64,000 nucleotides of DNA. Origin: Chitinophagaceae bacterium UBA1931 (lineage in GTDB: Bacteria > Bacteroidota > Bacteroidia > Chitinophagales > Chitinophagaceae). Below are positions 1 through 8,305 of the stretch, piece by piece (the stretch's first letter is position 1; every line of letters begins with the position of its first letter). The notes below the pieces were generated by a model that worked only from the letters and a program-made list of their open reading frames with translations, had not been told where the DNA came from and did no database searches. The stretch lies in assembly GCA_002337125.1 (NCBI GenBank), contig DDFJ01000003.1, positions 62,001 to 126,000 of the forward strand, read 5' to 3'. A program made the position numbers and the translations under genes.

Positions 1-93
1 ATGAAAAACGAGGTATTTCGAACTACGAAAGTTAATCTACTTCTTTCTTTAAATGCAGAACTGGCGGGGTTTTCAGAAGATGATATAAATAAA

Positions 94-117
94 CAAGGTG
101 GCATCAAAGCCACCTTG
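94..117 (-). terminator. Terminator after tRNA-Pro
   Basis: A 9-bp perfect stem (CAAGGTGGC at 94-102 pairing with GCCACCTTG at 109-117) with a 6-nt loop. Read on the minus strand it is followed by TTTATTTAT. It sits 10 nt past the 3' end of the tRNA, as expected for a Rho-independent terminator of that transcript. Confidence 0.75.
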
Positions 118-127
118 TCCAATTCAG

Positions 128-201
128 TCGGGAGGACAGGATTCGAACCTGCGACCCCCTGGTCCCAAACCAGGTATTCTACCGGGCTGAACTACCTCCC
201 G
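128..201 (-). tRNA. tRNA-Pro (anticodon TGG)
   Basis: The reverse complement folds as a standard cloverleaf of 74 nt. The acceptor stem is CGGGAGG/CCTCCCG with discriminator A, there is a GTTCGAATC T-arm, and the anticodon loop reads TTTGGGA with anticodon TGG (proline). CCA is not encoded. The gene is read leftward and is followed by its own hairpin terminator. A plus-strand reading frame across this region yields the peptide GRTGFEPATP, which is the familiar antisense-tRNA artefact and not a protein. Confidence 0.95.
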
Positions 202-279
202 CTCAACAACCGTTTTACCAGTTGCTTCCCCTTAAGGGGTTGCAAAAATAGCTGTCTATTATTAAAGTGCCAAAAAAAC

Positions 280-311
280 AAATCCCAAATTCAAAGATGA
301 ATTTGGGATTT
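280..311 (-). terminator. Terminator of dnaA
   Basis: A perfect 13-bp stem (AAATCCCAAATTC at 280-292 with its complement at 299-311) and a 6-nt loop. On the minus strand it is followed by TTTGTTTTTTTGG, and it begins 19 nt after the dnaA stop codon. No gene approaches from the other side, so it is assigned to dnaA. Confidence 0.85.
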
Positions 312-329
312 TTATAGTTTCGTCTGTTA

Positions 330-1763
330 TTACATGGCTGCCAGCTGTACTTTTTGCTGTAATTCCAGTACACTTTCTTTAAACATATTGTCGGTATCCA
401 TTAAATCCTTCACTGTTTGGCAGGAGTGGATAACCGTTGTATGATCTCTTCCTCCAAAATGCTCACCAATGGTTTTCAGTGAATTTTTAGTGAAAGTCTT
501 AGCCAGGTACATGGTGATTTGCCTTGCCTGTACAATTTCACGTTTACGTGTTTTTTGTAACAGCTTTTCATAAGGCACATCAAAATAATCACACACCATT
601 TTCTGGATAGCGTCAATCGTAATTTCTTTCGAGGAGGTTTTTACAAAATTCTTCAGCACTTTCTTTGCAAGATCAAGATCGATCTCTTTTTTATTCAGCG
701 AGGATTGTGCCAATAATGAAATAAGTGCTCCTTCCAGTTCACGAACATTGGTGTTAATGTTGTAAGCAATATATTTTACAACATCTTTATGCATATCAAG
801 TCCGTCGTTCTTCATTTTCTTTTCCAGGATGTCGATACGTGTTTCGTAATCCGGCATCTGAAGATCTGCACTTAAACCCCAGCGGAAACGGCTCAGCAAA
901 CGCTCTTGTACACCTTCAAGATCCTTTGGAGGTTTATCAGATGTAAGCACTAACTGCTTACCGCTTTGATGTAAATGATTAAAGATGGCAAAGAATGCAT
1001 CCTGTGATTTTTCAGCACGGTTGAAGAACTGCACATCATCAAGGATCAGTACATCTACCAGTTGATAGAAATGAATAAAATCGTTGATGGCATTATTGCG
1101 GCTGTGATCAACAAACTGGTTAATGAATTTTTCTGAGCTTACATACAATACCACTTTGTTTGGGTGTTGACGTTTCACATCATTACCAATTGCCTGTGCA
1201 AGGTGTGTTTTACCTAAACCAACTCCCCCATAAATCACCAATGGATTAAAGGAAGTAGCTCCGGGTTTATCAGCAACTGTTTTACCTGCCCTGCGGGCTA
1301 CACGGTTACAATCGCCTTCAATAAATGCATCAAATGTATAGTTAGGGTTAAGCTGAGGATCAATCTGAACCTTCTTTAAACCCGGTATTACAAACGGGTT
1401 CTTTACAGGATTATTAATCACCAGCGGAAAGTCCATTTCGTTATTTGTGTAAGTTTTATATCCATGTCCCGGAACATCCATTGTAATAGGCTGGTTATGG
1501 TTATTACCACTATCCATCATAATGCGATATTCGAGATTAGCATCTTTACCTAATTCTCTTTTCAGTGTTTTTGCCAGTAAGGTTACATAATGTTCTTCCA
1601 GATATTCAAAGAAGAACTGACTGGGTACCTGGATCGTCAAAATCTTATCTCTCAGTTCAACAGGTTTGATTGGTTCAAACCATGTTTTAAAATGCTGCCA
1701 CTCCACTATGTCCTTAATGATAGTCAAACAACTTTTCCATACCTGATCTGCCGTTTTCATCAT
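330..1763 (-). CDS. dnaA: Chromosomal replication initiator protein DnaA
   Basis: DnaA binds DnaA boxes at the origin and melts DNA in its ATP-bound form. All four domains are visible in 477 residues: an N-terminal oligomerisation domain (about 1-75), a variable linker, an AAA+ core with Walker A GGVGLGKTH (about 179-187) and Walker B LILDD (about 239-243), and the C-terminal DNA-binding domain with the signature GGRDHTTV (about 437-444). Two consecutive ATG codons (1763, 1760) are both possible starts, with AGGAAAA just upstream. A near-consensus DnaA box (1881-1889) lies in the upstream region, compatible with autoregulation. dnaN is not adjacent. Identification is certain; whether the origin is nearby is not. 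Confidence 0.98.
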   Translation of the reverse strand: MMKTADQVWKSCLTIIKDIVEWQHFKTWFEPIKPVELRDKILTIQVPSQFFFEYLEEHYVTLLAKTLKRELGKDANLEYRIMMDSGNNHNQPITMDVPGHGYKTYTNNEMDFPLVINNPVKNPFVIPGLKKVQIDPQLNPNYTFDAFIEGDCNRVARRAGKTVADKPGATSFNPLVIYGGVGLGKTHLAQAIGNDVKRQHPNKVVLYVSSEKFINQFVDHSRNNAINDFIHFYQLVDVLILDDVQFFNRAEKSQDAFFAIFNHLHQSGKQLVLTSDKPPKDLEGVQERLLSRFRWGLSADLQMPDYETRIDILEKKMKNDGLDMHKDVVKYIAYNINTNVRELEGALISLLAQSSLNKKEIDLDLAKKVLKNFVKTSSKEITIDAIQKMVCDYFDVPYEKLLQKTRKREIVQARQITMYLAKTFTKNSLKTIGEHFGGRDHTTVIHSCQTVKDLMDTDNMFKESVLELQQKVQLAAM

Positions 1764-1880
1764 TTTTCCTAAAGCAGTTTTTATATAATGAGTTAATAAT
1801 AGTCTGTCGTTCTCTTAGCATTTTCTATAATGTCAGCCACTATAAAAAAACAGGAGGGGATAGCGAATATCAACACTTTT

Positions 1881-1889
1881 TGTGGAAAA
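1881..1889 (-). promoter_or_regulatory. Possible DnaA box upstream of dnaA
   Basis: TTTTCCACA on the minus strand differs by one base from the consensus TTATCCACA. It lies about 120 nt upstream of dnaA, next to an A/T-rich run. A single box could serve autoregulation; there is no cluster of boxes that would define an origin. Confidence 0.4.
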
Positions 1890-1901
1890 AAAAATTTTTT
1901 A

Positions 1902-2831
1902 TTACAATGATTTTTTACCTACAGAAATTGTTTTAGCCCCGGAAAAATTTTTGCGTTTTTCCTTGGAAAATTCAAAATCTAATCTACCGAGTTGCAACCC
2001 GGCCCAGCCTACCTGGTTAATCAGCACATCACTTCCCAAACGGTTCTTTACTAACACGGGTTCGTCGAGAAAAGTGTGTGTATGCCCGCCAATGATCAGG
2101 TCAACATATTCAGATTCTTTTGCAAGAATAAGATCAGAAACTTTATTGGGATCTTCTTTAAACTGGTAACCGAGATGCGACAGGCAAATCACCATATCAC
2201 ATGCTTTATCTTTTTTCAGCATAGAAGCTGTTTCATTCAGCTTTTGTATTGGGTCAAGATAAACTGTGTTTCCAAATAAATTATCAGGCACAAGACCTTT
2301 CATTTCAATACCTAAACCGGTAACACCAATTTTTAGTTTTCCCTTTTTGAATATTTTGTAAGGAACCGTTTTATGTTCCATTGCTGTATTTGTAAAATCA
2401 TAGTTACATAACAGCACAGGGAACTTTGCATGATTTAACTGTGTGGCAAAATTTTCAAGTCCGCCATCAAAATCATGATTTCCCATTGTGCAGGCATCAT
2501 AGCCCATCATGCTCATGGCTTTTATTTCAGGTTCACCTTTGTATAAATTAAAGAATGGTGTACCCTGGAAAATATCACCTGCATCAAGCAGCAACACCTG
2601 CTCTTCTGCAGCACGTATTTCTTCAATGAGTTTTGCTCTTGCAGCCACACCACCTAATCCCTGGTTACGGCTTCCATCCATTGGGAAAGGTTCCAACCTG
2701 CTGTGCACATCATTGGTATGAAGTATTACAAGCTTTTGTACGGAAGCATCTTCTGCCATACTCCATTTTGATGCAAGCATTGCACCTGCAGTAAAAGCCG
2801 ATTGTTGTATAAATTTTCTTCTATTGAGCAT
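1902..2831 (-). CDS. Tat-exported metallophosphatase (5'-nucleotidase catalytic half)
   Basis: A 309-residue protein corresponding only to the N-terminal metallophosphoesterase domain of the UshA/YfkN 5'-nucleotidase family. The dinuclear-metal motifs are in order: HTNDVHSR (about 39), DAGDIFQGTP (about 82), GNHDFDGG (about 117) and GGHTHTF (about 249). The N-terminus MLNRRKFIQQ followed by a hydrophobic stretch looks like a twin-arginine export signal (RRKF). The start overlaps the end of the upstream gene by 11 nt, and that gene encodes the matching C-terminal domain, so the two are translationally coupled and probably form one periplasmic nucleotidase. Substrates such as nucleoside monophosphates or UDP-sugars are inferred from the family. 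Confidence 0.88.
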   Translation of the reverse strand: MLNRRKFIQQSAFTAGAMLASKWSMAEDASVQKLVILHTNDVHSRLEPFPMDGSRNQGLGGVAARAKLIEEIRAAEEQVLLLDAGDIFQGTPFFNLYKGEPEIKAMSMMGYDACTMGNHDFDGGLENFATQLNHAKFPVLLCNYDFTNTAMEHKTVPYKIFKKGKLKIGVTGLGIEMKGLVPDNLFGNTVYLDPIQKLNETASMLKKDKACDMVICLSHLGYQFKEDPNKVSDLILAKESEYVDLIIGGHTHTFLDEPVLVKNRLGSDVLINQVGWAGLQLGRLDFEFSKEKRKNFSGAKTISVGKKSL

Positions 2832-3567
2832 TGGTCACCCTGTTTTCAATTGTAATTGTAATTTGTTTTCCGGCCTTTGTAAAAGATGCAAAATACTCAA
2901 TGAGTGCATCTCTGAACAAATAGCCATTATTAATCTGTGGAACAGCCCGCAGCATATTACTCATATCACCACCATTAGCAACGTAATCAGAATTAGCGAT
3001 CGTATATGTTGTTGATAAATCAAGCGGTTTGCCATTAATGAGTACATTCTCAGCTTTTTTATTTTTTATCTCCATGGTAATACCTGAAACCGGCCAGCCT
3101 CCTCTTGATGCAACATGATCCAGGAACTCTTTCAACAGTTTTCCGTTCATTTTCTGCAACACAACAATATTATCAAAGGGCATCAGTTCAAAAATTTTCC
3201 CTTTTGTAATTACACCTGCTTTTACAACAGGCAGCCTGATACCGCCGTAATTCACAAAAGCAGCATCAACTTTGGTATTATAATATTTTTCAGCCATTGC
3301 TTTCATGGCATCTGCCATCAGGTTGCCAAGTGTTCCTTCCGGTTGCTTTTTTTCAAGATCAGCAGCCAGTGTGGCAATCACCATATTCATACTGCGGTTT
3401 ACACTATCTGCATATGGGCGCAGGAAAGATGTATAAGAAGTATCAACTGTTGCATTGTCAATCTTGTAATCTTTATATTGAACCGATGTGGATTTAAAAG
3501 CAGGCTTGCATGAAACAATAAAAAGGATTCCGGTACTAAAGAAAAGTTTTAAAATAGTTTTATTCAT
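2821..3567 (-). CDS. 5'-nucleotidase C-terminal domain lipoprotein
   Basis: About 248 residues from the ATG at 3567, chosen because it gives a lipoprotein signal ending in FIVSC; the frame stays open 15 codons further upstream. The body matches the 5'-nucleotidase C-terminal substrate-binding domain, with the motifs GNLMADAM, NYGGIR, LMPFDNIVV and YTIANSDYVANGGD. It lacks the metallophosphatase domain, which is encoded by the overlapping downstream gene. In many bacteria both domains are one polypeptide with the catalytic domain first; here they are split and the C-terminal half is encoded first. Likely a periplasm-facing lipoprotein partner that supplies the nucleotide-binding site. Confidence 0.85.
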   Translation of the reverse strand: MNKTILKLFFSTGILFIVSCKPAFKSTSVQYKDYKIDNATVDTSYTSFLRPYADSVNRSMNMVIATLAADLEKKQPEGTLGNLMADAMKAMAEKYYNTKVDAAFVNYGGIRLPVVKAGVITKGKIFELMPFDNIVVLQKMNGKLLKEFLDHVASRGGWPVSGITMEIKNKKAENVLINGKPLDLSTTYTIANSDYVANGGDMSNMLRAVPQINNGYLFRDALIEYFASFTKAGKQITITIENRVTNAQ

Positions 3568-3709
3568 AACAGTAATGTAACCTTTGAAAGTTACTCTTTT
3601 TTGAAGCCACAAAAAAACTGTTTTTTGTAGAAAAAAGGATAATTTTTATTGGGAACAGTTCAACTATATTTGCTGTTTAACCAATGTTTTTAGGCTAAAT
3701 ACCTGACAC

Positions 3710-5317
3710 ATGCAACATCAACTCACACTCCGGCTTTTACCTTCGCAGGCTGCCAGTCAGCAAACCGTTACAGAACAGATAGCCCTCAGCCTTTCTGTTG
3801 CAGCAAATAAAGTAAATGGTTATTACATCCTTAAACAATCCATTGATGCCAGAAGCAGGCAACCCTGGATCAATCTTACAGTTAAAGCTTTTATTGATGA
3901 GCCTTTTCAGCAAAGAGATACAGTTGTGTTTGAACATAAAGATGTACATGCAGCAAAAAACCAGGTGATTGTTGTTGGCTCAGGACCGGCAGGATTATTT
4001 GCTGCACTGAAATTAATTGAGCTGGGAATAAAGCCCATTATTATTGAACGGGGTAAGGATGTTCGTTCCCGGAGAAGAGATCTTGCTGCATTAAATAAAG
4101 AAGGTGAAGTAAACCCTGAAAGTAATTATTGCTTTGGTGAAGGTGGTGCTGGTACTTACAGCGATGGCAAACTATATACAAGGAGTAACAAAAGAGGTGA
4201 TATTGATCGTATTCTCCAGCTGTTTGTTCATTTTGGTGCTGAAGAAAAAATTCTTTATCAAAGTCATCCGCATATTGGAACAAACAAGCTGCCGCATATT
4301 ATTACAGCCATGCGTGAATTCATCCGCTCCTGCGGAGGCGAAATTCATTTCGAAACCAAACTCACCAATTTCATTATAGAAAAAGAGGAACTCAAAGCAG
4401 TTGAAGTCAATCATTCATCTGTTTTGAAAGCCGATGCTGCAATTCTCGCAACCGGCCACAGTGCAAGAGATATTTTTGAATTGCTTCACCAGAACAATAT
4501 TCTCATTGAAGCAAAACCTTTTGCGTTGGGCGTTCGCATCGAACACCCCCAGGAACTGATTGATTCAATTCAATACAAATGCTTTACGGCTATAGATGGC
4601 CGTGGACCATTTCTTCCCCCTGCATCTTACAGTCTTGTTGAACAGGTAAGAGGAAAAGGTGTGTTTAGTTTTTGCATGTGCCCCGGTGGTATTATTGCAC
4701 CAGCAGCCACTTCGCCCGGCGAACTGGTAGTGAATGGCTGGAGTCCGTCCAAAAGAAACAACGCTTTTGCAAATAGTGGAATGGTTGTTTCGGTTGATAA
4801 GGAAGATGCACTGAAATATTTTGCGAATAAGAAACAAATAAACGCACACGATCCTTTGCTGCTGATGAAATTTCAGCAGGCAGTTGAACAAAAAGCATTT
4901 GCTGCCGGTGGAGGAAAATTTGTAGCGCCTGCACAACGCATGATGGATGTATACGAAAAGAAAACATCTTCTTCCCTGCCCGATTGTTCTTATCTGCCCG
5001 GGATTACCAGTGCCGACCTTTCAACTGTTTTGCCGGATTTTGTTTTTGAAGATTTGCGGTTGGCGTTTAAACAGTTTGGCCAGAAGATGAGAGGTTATTT
5101 TACCAATGAAGCAATAGCTGTTGCTACTGAATCAAGAACATCATCGCCGGTACGTATTCCAAGAGATGCAGAAACATTGCAGCACACACAAATTAAAAAA
5201 CTTTATCCCTGCGGAGAAGGTGCCGGTTATGCAGGCGGAATTGTAAGTGCAGCAATGGATGGCGAACGTGTGGCAATTGCTGCAGCTGCTGCACTCAACC
5301 ACTCATCAACATATTAA
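3710..5317 (+). CDS. FAD-dependent dehydrogenase, COG2509 type
   Basis: 535 residues. A short N-terminal region of about 85 residues is followed by a dinucleotide-binding Rossmann motif VVGSGPAGLFAALKL (about 87-101) with the acidic end of strand 2 in IIIERG. Further motifs are FGEGGAGTYSDGKL (about 142), a second nucleotide motif ILATGHSARD (about 245), and the C-terminal FAD motif PCGEGAGYAGGIVSAAMDG (about 502), as in the uncharacterised flavoprotein family COG2509. The substrate is unknown. A TATATTTG hexamer-like -7 element lies at 3665-3672. The gene stands alone; the next plus-strand operon begins 165 nt later, after a strong hairpin. Confidence 0.85.
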   Translation: MQHQLTLRLLPSQAASQQTVTEQIALSLSVAANKVNGYYILKQSIDARSRQPWINLTVKAFIDEPFQQRDTVVFEHKDVHAAKNQVIVVGSGPAGLFAALKLIELGIKPIIIERGKDVRSRRRDLAALNKEGEVNPESNYCFGEGGAGTYSDGKLYTRSNKRGDIDRILQLFVHFGAEEKILYQSHPHIGTNKLPHIITAMREFIRSCGGEIHFETKLTNFIIEKEELKAVEVNHSSVLKADAAILATGHSARDIFELLHQNNILIEAKPFALGVRIEHPQELIDSIQYKCFTAIDGRGPFLPPASYSLVEQVRGKGVFSFCMCPGGIIAPAATSPGELVVNGWSPSKRNNAFANSGMVVSVDKEDALKYFANKKQINAHDPLLLMKFQQAVEQKAFAAGGGKFVAPAQRMMDVYEKKTSSSLPDCSYLPGITSADLSTVLPDFVFEDLRLAFKQFGQKMRGYFTNEAIAVATESRTSSPVRIPRDAETLQHTQIKKLYPCGEGAGYAGGIVSAAMDGERVAIAAAAALNHSSTY

Positions 5318-5390
5318 CGTTTATATTATTTTCTGTCGCTATCTTGTAACATTAATCAAATTAAGCAGACTAACTCTTTACATGAAATGA

Positions 5391-5442
5391 GCCATAAAAA
5401 ATATTTATTTCATTCAGGTTGGTAATGAAGATTTTTTATGGC
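5391..5442 (+). promoter_or_regulatory. Long stem-loop in the leader of the ABC exporter operon
   Basis: GCCATAAAAAAT (5391-5402) and its perfect complement (5431-5442) form a 12-bp outer stem. Inside it, TTCATT (5409-5414) pairs with AATGAA (5424-5429) around a 9-nt loop. No T-run follows in the plus direction, so it is not a standard terminator for the upstream flavoprotein gene. It ends 40 nt before the ATG of the ABC ATPase, so an operator or mRNA element is more likely. Confidence 0.5.
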
Positions 5443-5482
5443 GAATACTAAGTGGCAAAAAAAATAAAGAAGAAATCAACAC

Positions 5483-6418
5483 ATGAATACAATTCTTGAA
5501 GTTCAGAACCTGAAGAAATACTTCTCTTCACAAAAAGCAGTTGACGATATCAGTTTCAGCATCAGCAAGGGCTCAATTTTTGGATTACTTGGACCAAATG
5601 GCGCTGGTAAAACAACATTGATACGAATGATTACCGGCATTTTCTTTCCCGACTCTGGTAACATTCAACTCAATGGCAAAAAATTTAATCCATCGGATGA
5701 TGTGATTGAAATTGGTTACATGCCCGAAGAACGTGGCCTGTACAAAAAAATGAAAGTGGGCGAACAGGCTATGTACCTTGCGCAATTGAAAGGACTCAGC
5801 AAGCAGGAAGCATTTACAAGAGTAAAGGAATGGTTTGAACGATTTGAAATGCAGACATGGTGGAATAAAAAAGTAGATGATCTTTCAAAAGGTATGAGCC
5901 AGAAACTGCAGTTTGTAACAACTGTGCTGCATGAACCAAAACTGGTGATCCTTGATGAACCTTTCAGCGGACTTGATCCGGTAAACACCAATCTTATTAA
6001 AGACGAAATATTCAGACTTTCACAAAAAGGAACAACCATTATTTTCAGTACACATCGTATGGAGCAGGTGGAGGAAATCTGTGATCATATTATACTGGTG
6101 AATAAAGGACAAAAAATTCTTGATGGCAGTGTTAAGGAAATCAAGCAGCAGTTTAAAGAACATATCTTCTCTGCCGAAGTGGATCGTTTGCCTGCTTCAC
6201 TCACACATCCTTCATTCAGTATTGTACAGCAGGAAAACAATAATCTTACTTTAAAAATTAATGAAGGTTATAAATCAAACGATGTACTGCTGCACCTGAT
6301 TAATCATCAAAGCACAATTGTTTCCTACCAGGAAATTCTTCCATCGTTGAATGAAATTTTTATCCGCCTGGTTGAAGGAACACCTACTGCAAGAAAATTT
6401 GAACCTGTTACAGCTTAA
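5483..6418 (+). CDS. ABC transporter ATP-binding protein (NatA-like)
   Basis: 311 residues. The ATPase domain has Walker A GPNGAGKTT (about 38-46), a divergent signature LSKGMSQK (about 134), Walker B LVILDEPFSGLDP (about 153) and the switch His in STHRMEQ. A C-terminal extension of about 90 residues corresponds to the DUF4162 region found in NatA-type exporters. It is followed after 9 nt by the ABC-2 type permease, so the two form an efflux system that pumps sodium, drugs or an unknown substrate out of the cytoplasm. The substrate cannot be told from sequence. A hairpin sits in the leader. Confidence 0.9.
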   Translation: MNTILEVQNLKKYFSSQKAVDDISFSISKGSIFGLLGPNGAGKTTLIRMITGIFFPDSGNIQLNGKKFNPSDDVIEIGYMPEERGLYKKMKVGEQAMYLAQLKGLSKQEAFTRVKEWFERFEMQTWWNKKVDDLSKGMSQKLQFVTTVLHEPKLVILDEPFSGLDPVNTNLIKDEIFRLSQKGTTIIFSTHRMEQVEEICDHIILVNKGQKILDGSVKEIKQQFKEHIFSAEVDRLPASLTHPSFSIVQQENNNLTLKINEGYKSNDVLLHLINHQSTIVSYQEILPSLNEIFIRLVEGTPTARKFEPVTA

Positions 6419-6427
6419 ACAATACAC

Positions 6428-7753
6428 ATGAACAAGATATTACTCATTATAAAACGGGAATACATTACAAGAGTAAGAAACAAAACATTTCTTCTTTCCA
6501 CCTTTCTGCTTCCGCTGCTGATGTTTGGTTTGATTTTTGGCGGAGCCATGATCAGTGCCAACAGCAATGAAAAAAGAAAAATTGCTGTAGATGATGAAAG
6601 TGGTTTGTATAAAAACAGCTTTAAAAATAATTCAGCAGTTGAGTTTGAATATCCCTCAGGTGTTACCCGTGCGGATTACAAACAAAAAGGCTATGAAGGT
6701 CTTTTGGTGATTTATTCAGCCGCTAAACAAAAGGCTGATTCTATCCGTCTTTTTTCAGAAAAACAATTGGGCTTTGGTACTGATGAAGCCATCAAAAACC
6801 AAATTCAGAAAATCAATGAAAACATGCTGCTGATGGAACGTGGTGTAAACAGAACCATACTCGATTCCATCCGTGCAAAAAGTGAAAGTGATGATTTTCT
6901 GAATTACCGTTCTTACCAGGTAAAAGGAAATGAAATAAAAGAAGACAACAAAATACTTGCTATTGGTATTGGTTATGTTTGTGGGTTTATCATTTATATC
7001 ATCATGATTATATACGGTCAGGCGGTGATGCGTGGTGTAATGGAAGAAAAAACCAACCGTATAGCCGAAGTAATTGTGAGCAGTGTTAAACCTTTTCAAC
7101 TGATGTTAGGCAAGATCATTGGTATTGCTGCAGTAGGTTTAACACAGTTGTTGTTGTGGATCACACTCATCTTCGTTCTTTCATCATTAAGCAGTGTATT
7201 TATATCATCCGACTTTTTACAGCATGCGCAGCAAATCAACGCAACCACAGGAATGGGACAGGATAATACGGCTGCTTTAAAAGCTTTAGAGATAAAAAAC
7301 ATTGTATTCAGTGCAAACTGGGTGTTGATTGTTTGCTGCTTTGTTTTCTATTTCCTATTTGGTTATTTATTCTATGCTTCATTGTTTGCTGCTGTTGGCA
7401 GTGTAATTAATGAAGATCCGCAGGAAGCACAATCACTGGCATTGCCCATCACCATGCCAATCATCTTCGCTTTGTTTATTATGATGAATGCGATTCAGAA
7501 CCCAAGTGGCTCAATGGCTGTATGGGGAAGCATCATTCCATTTACATCACCTGTAGTAATGATGGGACGTATTCCGTTTGGCGTACCCGAAACAGTTGAA
7601 TGGTGGCAATTGGCATTGTCGATGATTTCACTGGTTGGTGGTTTTCTTCTTACCACCTGGCTCAGCGGAAAAATTTACCGCACAGGCATCCTGCTGTATG
7701 GCAAAAAAGTAACATTGAAAGAAATGGTGAAGTGGGCTTTTAAAAAATCATAA
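6428..7753 (+). CDS. ABC-2 type transporter permease (NatB-like)
   Basis: 441 residues. A first membrane helix follows MNKILLIIKREYITRVRNKT, then there is a large extracytoplasmic domain (about 40-175), then five or six C-terminal helices starting near residue 180. The motif GVMEEKTNRIAEVIVSSVKP is the cytoplasmic coupling loop typical of NatB/ABC-2 permeases. Nine nucleotides separate it from the ATPase gene, so the two are cotranscribed, and a strong terminator follows. Function: membrane subunit of an exporter of unknown substrate. Confidence 0.9.
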   Translation: MNKILLIIKREYITRVRNKTFLLSTFLLPLLMFGLIFGGAMISANSNEKRKIAVDDESGLYKNSFKNNSAVEFEYPSGVTRADYKQKGYEGLLVIYSAAKQKADSIRLFSEKQLGFGTDEAIKNQIQKINENMLLMERGVNRTILDSIRAKSESDDFLNYRSYQVKGNEIKEDNKILAIGIGYVCGFIIYIIMIIYGQAVMRGVMEEKTNRIAEVIVSSVKPFQLMLGKIIGIAAVGLTQLLLWITLIFVLSSLSSVFISSDFLQHAQQINATTGMGQDNTAALKALEIKNIVFSANWVLIVCCFVFYFLFGYLFYASLFAAVGSVINEDPQEAQSLALPITMPIIFALFIMMNAIQNPSGSMAVWGSIIPFTSPVVMMGRIPFGVPETVEWWQLALSMISLVGGFLLTTWLSGKIYRTGILLYGKKVTLKEMVKWAFKKS

Positions 7754-7772
7754 TGGTGTTACCATCATAAAA

Positions 7773-7800
7773 AAATCCTCAGCAGAAATGCTGAGGATTT
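7773..7800 (+). terminator. Bidirectional terminator
   Basis: An 11-bp stem (AAATCCTCAGC at 7773-7783, complement at 7790-7800) with loop AGAAAT and T-runs on both sides. It ends the ABC exporter operon on the plus strand and, by position, the converging gene at 7822-8217 on the minus strand. Confidence 0.9.
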
Positions 7801-7821
7801 TTTTTACTATACGCTTAAAAC

Positions 7822-8217
7822 TTAAAATGAATGAATCGTGATTGGCGAGATAAATGGTTGGTGAATTTCTTCTTCAGCAGGTATCATTTCAAAGTCAACT
7901 TTATTAACCAGACCTTCCTTCACCATTACCCCTTCTTTTTTTGCAGCCCTGTAACCGGTTCTGTCAATAATTAAAGTCTGCTCACCAACAGGTACATTAT
8001 TCAATTTAAAATTGCCATTTGCATCAGTAACAATTTCCTTCTGGAAAGATGATTTCTTAATCATCGCTGTAAACGTGGTATTAGCCAGTGGCTTTTTTGT
8101 TTCGGCATCTATGATAGTGCCCTGAACAGACCCCGTTTCTGTACCGGTTCCGGTGCCTGCAAAACCATGAACAGAAACTCCTGTCATGAAAATAGCTGCA
8201 AGGATAATTTTCTTCAT
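7822..8217 (-). CDS. Secreted carboxypeptidase-regulatory-like domain protein
   Basis: 131 residues: an N-terminal signal peptide (MKKIILAAIFMTG, cleaved near GFAG), a short Gly/Thr-rich stretch, and one transthyretin-like beta-sandwich of the carboxypeptidase regulatory (CarboxypepD_reg) type. The typical series is GSVQGTIIDAETKKPLANT, DANGNFKLNNVPVGEQTL and GYRAAKKEGVMV. In Bacteroidota this domain often forms the N-terminus of TonB-dependent receptors, but here it is the whole protein. No enzymatic motif is present; a binding or structural role in the envelope is inferred. Confidence 0.75.
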   Translation of the reverse strand: MKKIILAAIFMTGVSVHGFAGTGTGTETGSVQGTIIDAETKKPLANTTFTAMIKKSSFQKEIVTDANGNFKLNNVPVGEQTLIIDRTGYRAAKKEGVMVKEGLVNKVDFEMIPAEEEIHQPFISPITIHSF

Positions 8218-8305
8218 AACAATTGTTTTAACGATGAAAGGCGGATAAAGTTACAAAATAATAATTTTTTTATATGTATTGCAACAACCCGTTATGTTAA
8301 ATAGT

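Noticed and set aside
1..300. Plus-strand open frame of 99 codons
   Set aside because: It runs antisense through tRNA-Pro; the peptide GRTGFEPATP is the well-known artefact of translating tRNA complements.
3115..3513. Plus-strand open frame of 132 codons antisense to the nucleotidase lipoprotein
   Set aside because: Shadow of a clear minus-strand gene; Cys/His/Phe-rich composition typical of antisense translation.
5318..5482. The 5391-5442 hairpin as terminator of the flavoprotein gene
   Set aside because: No T-run follows the stem on the plus strand, so a Rho-independent terminator is unlikely.
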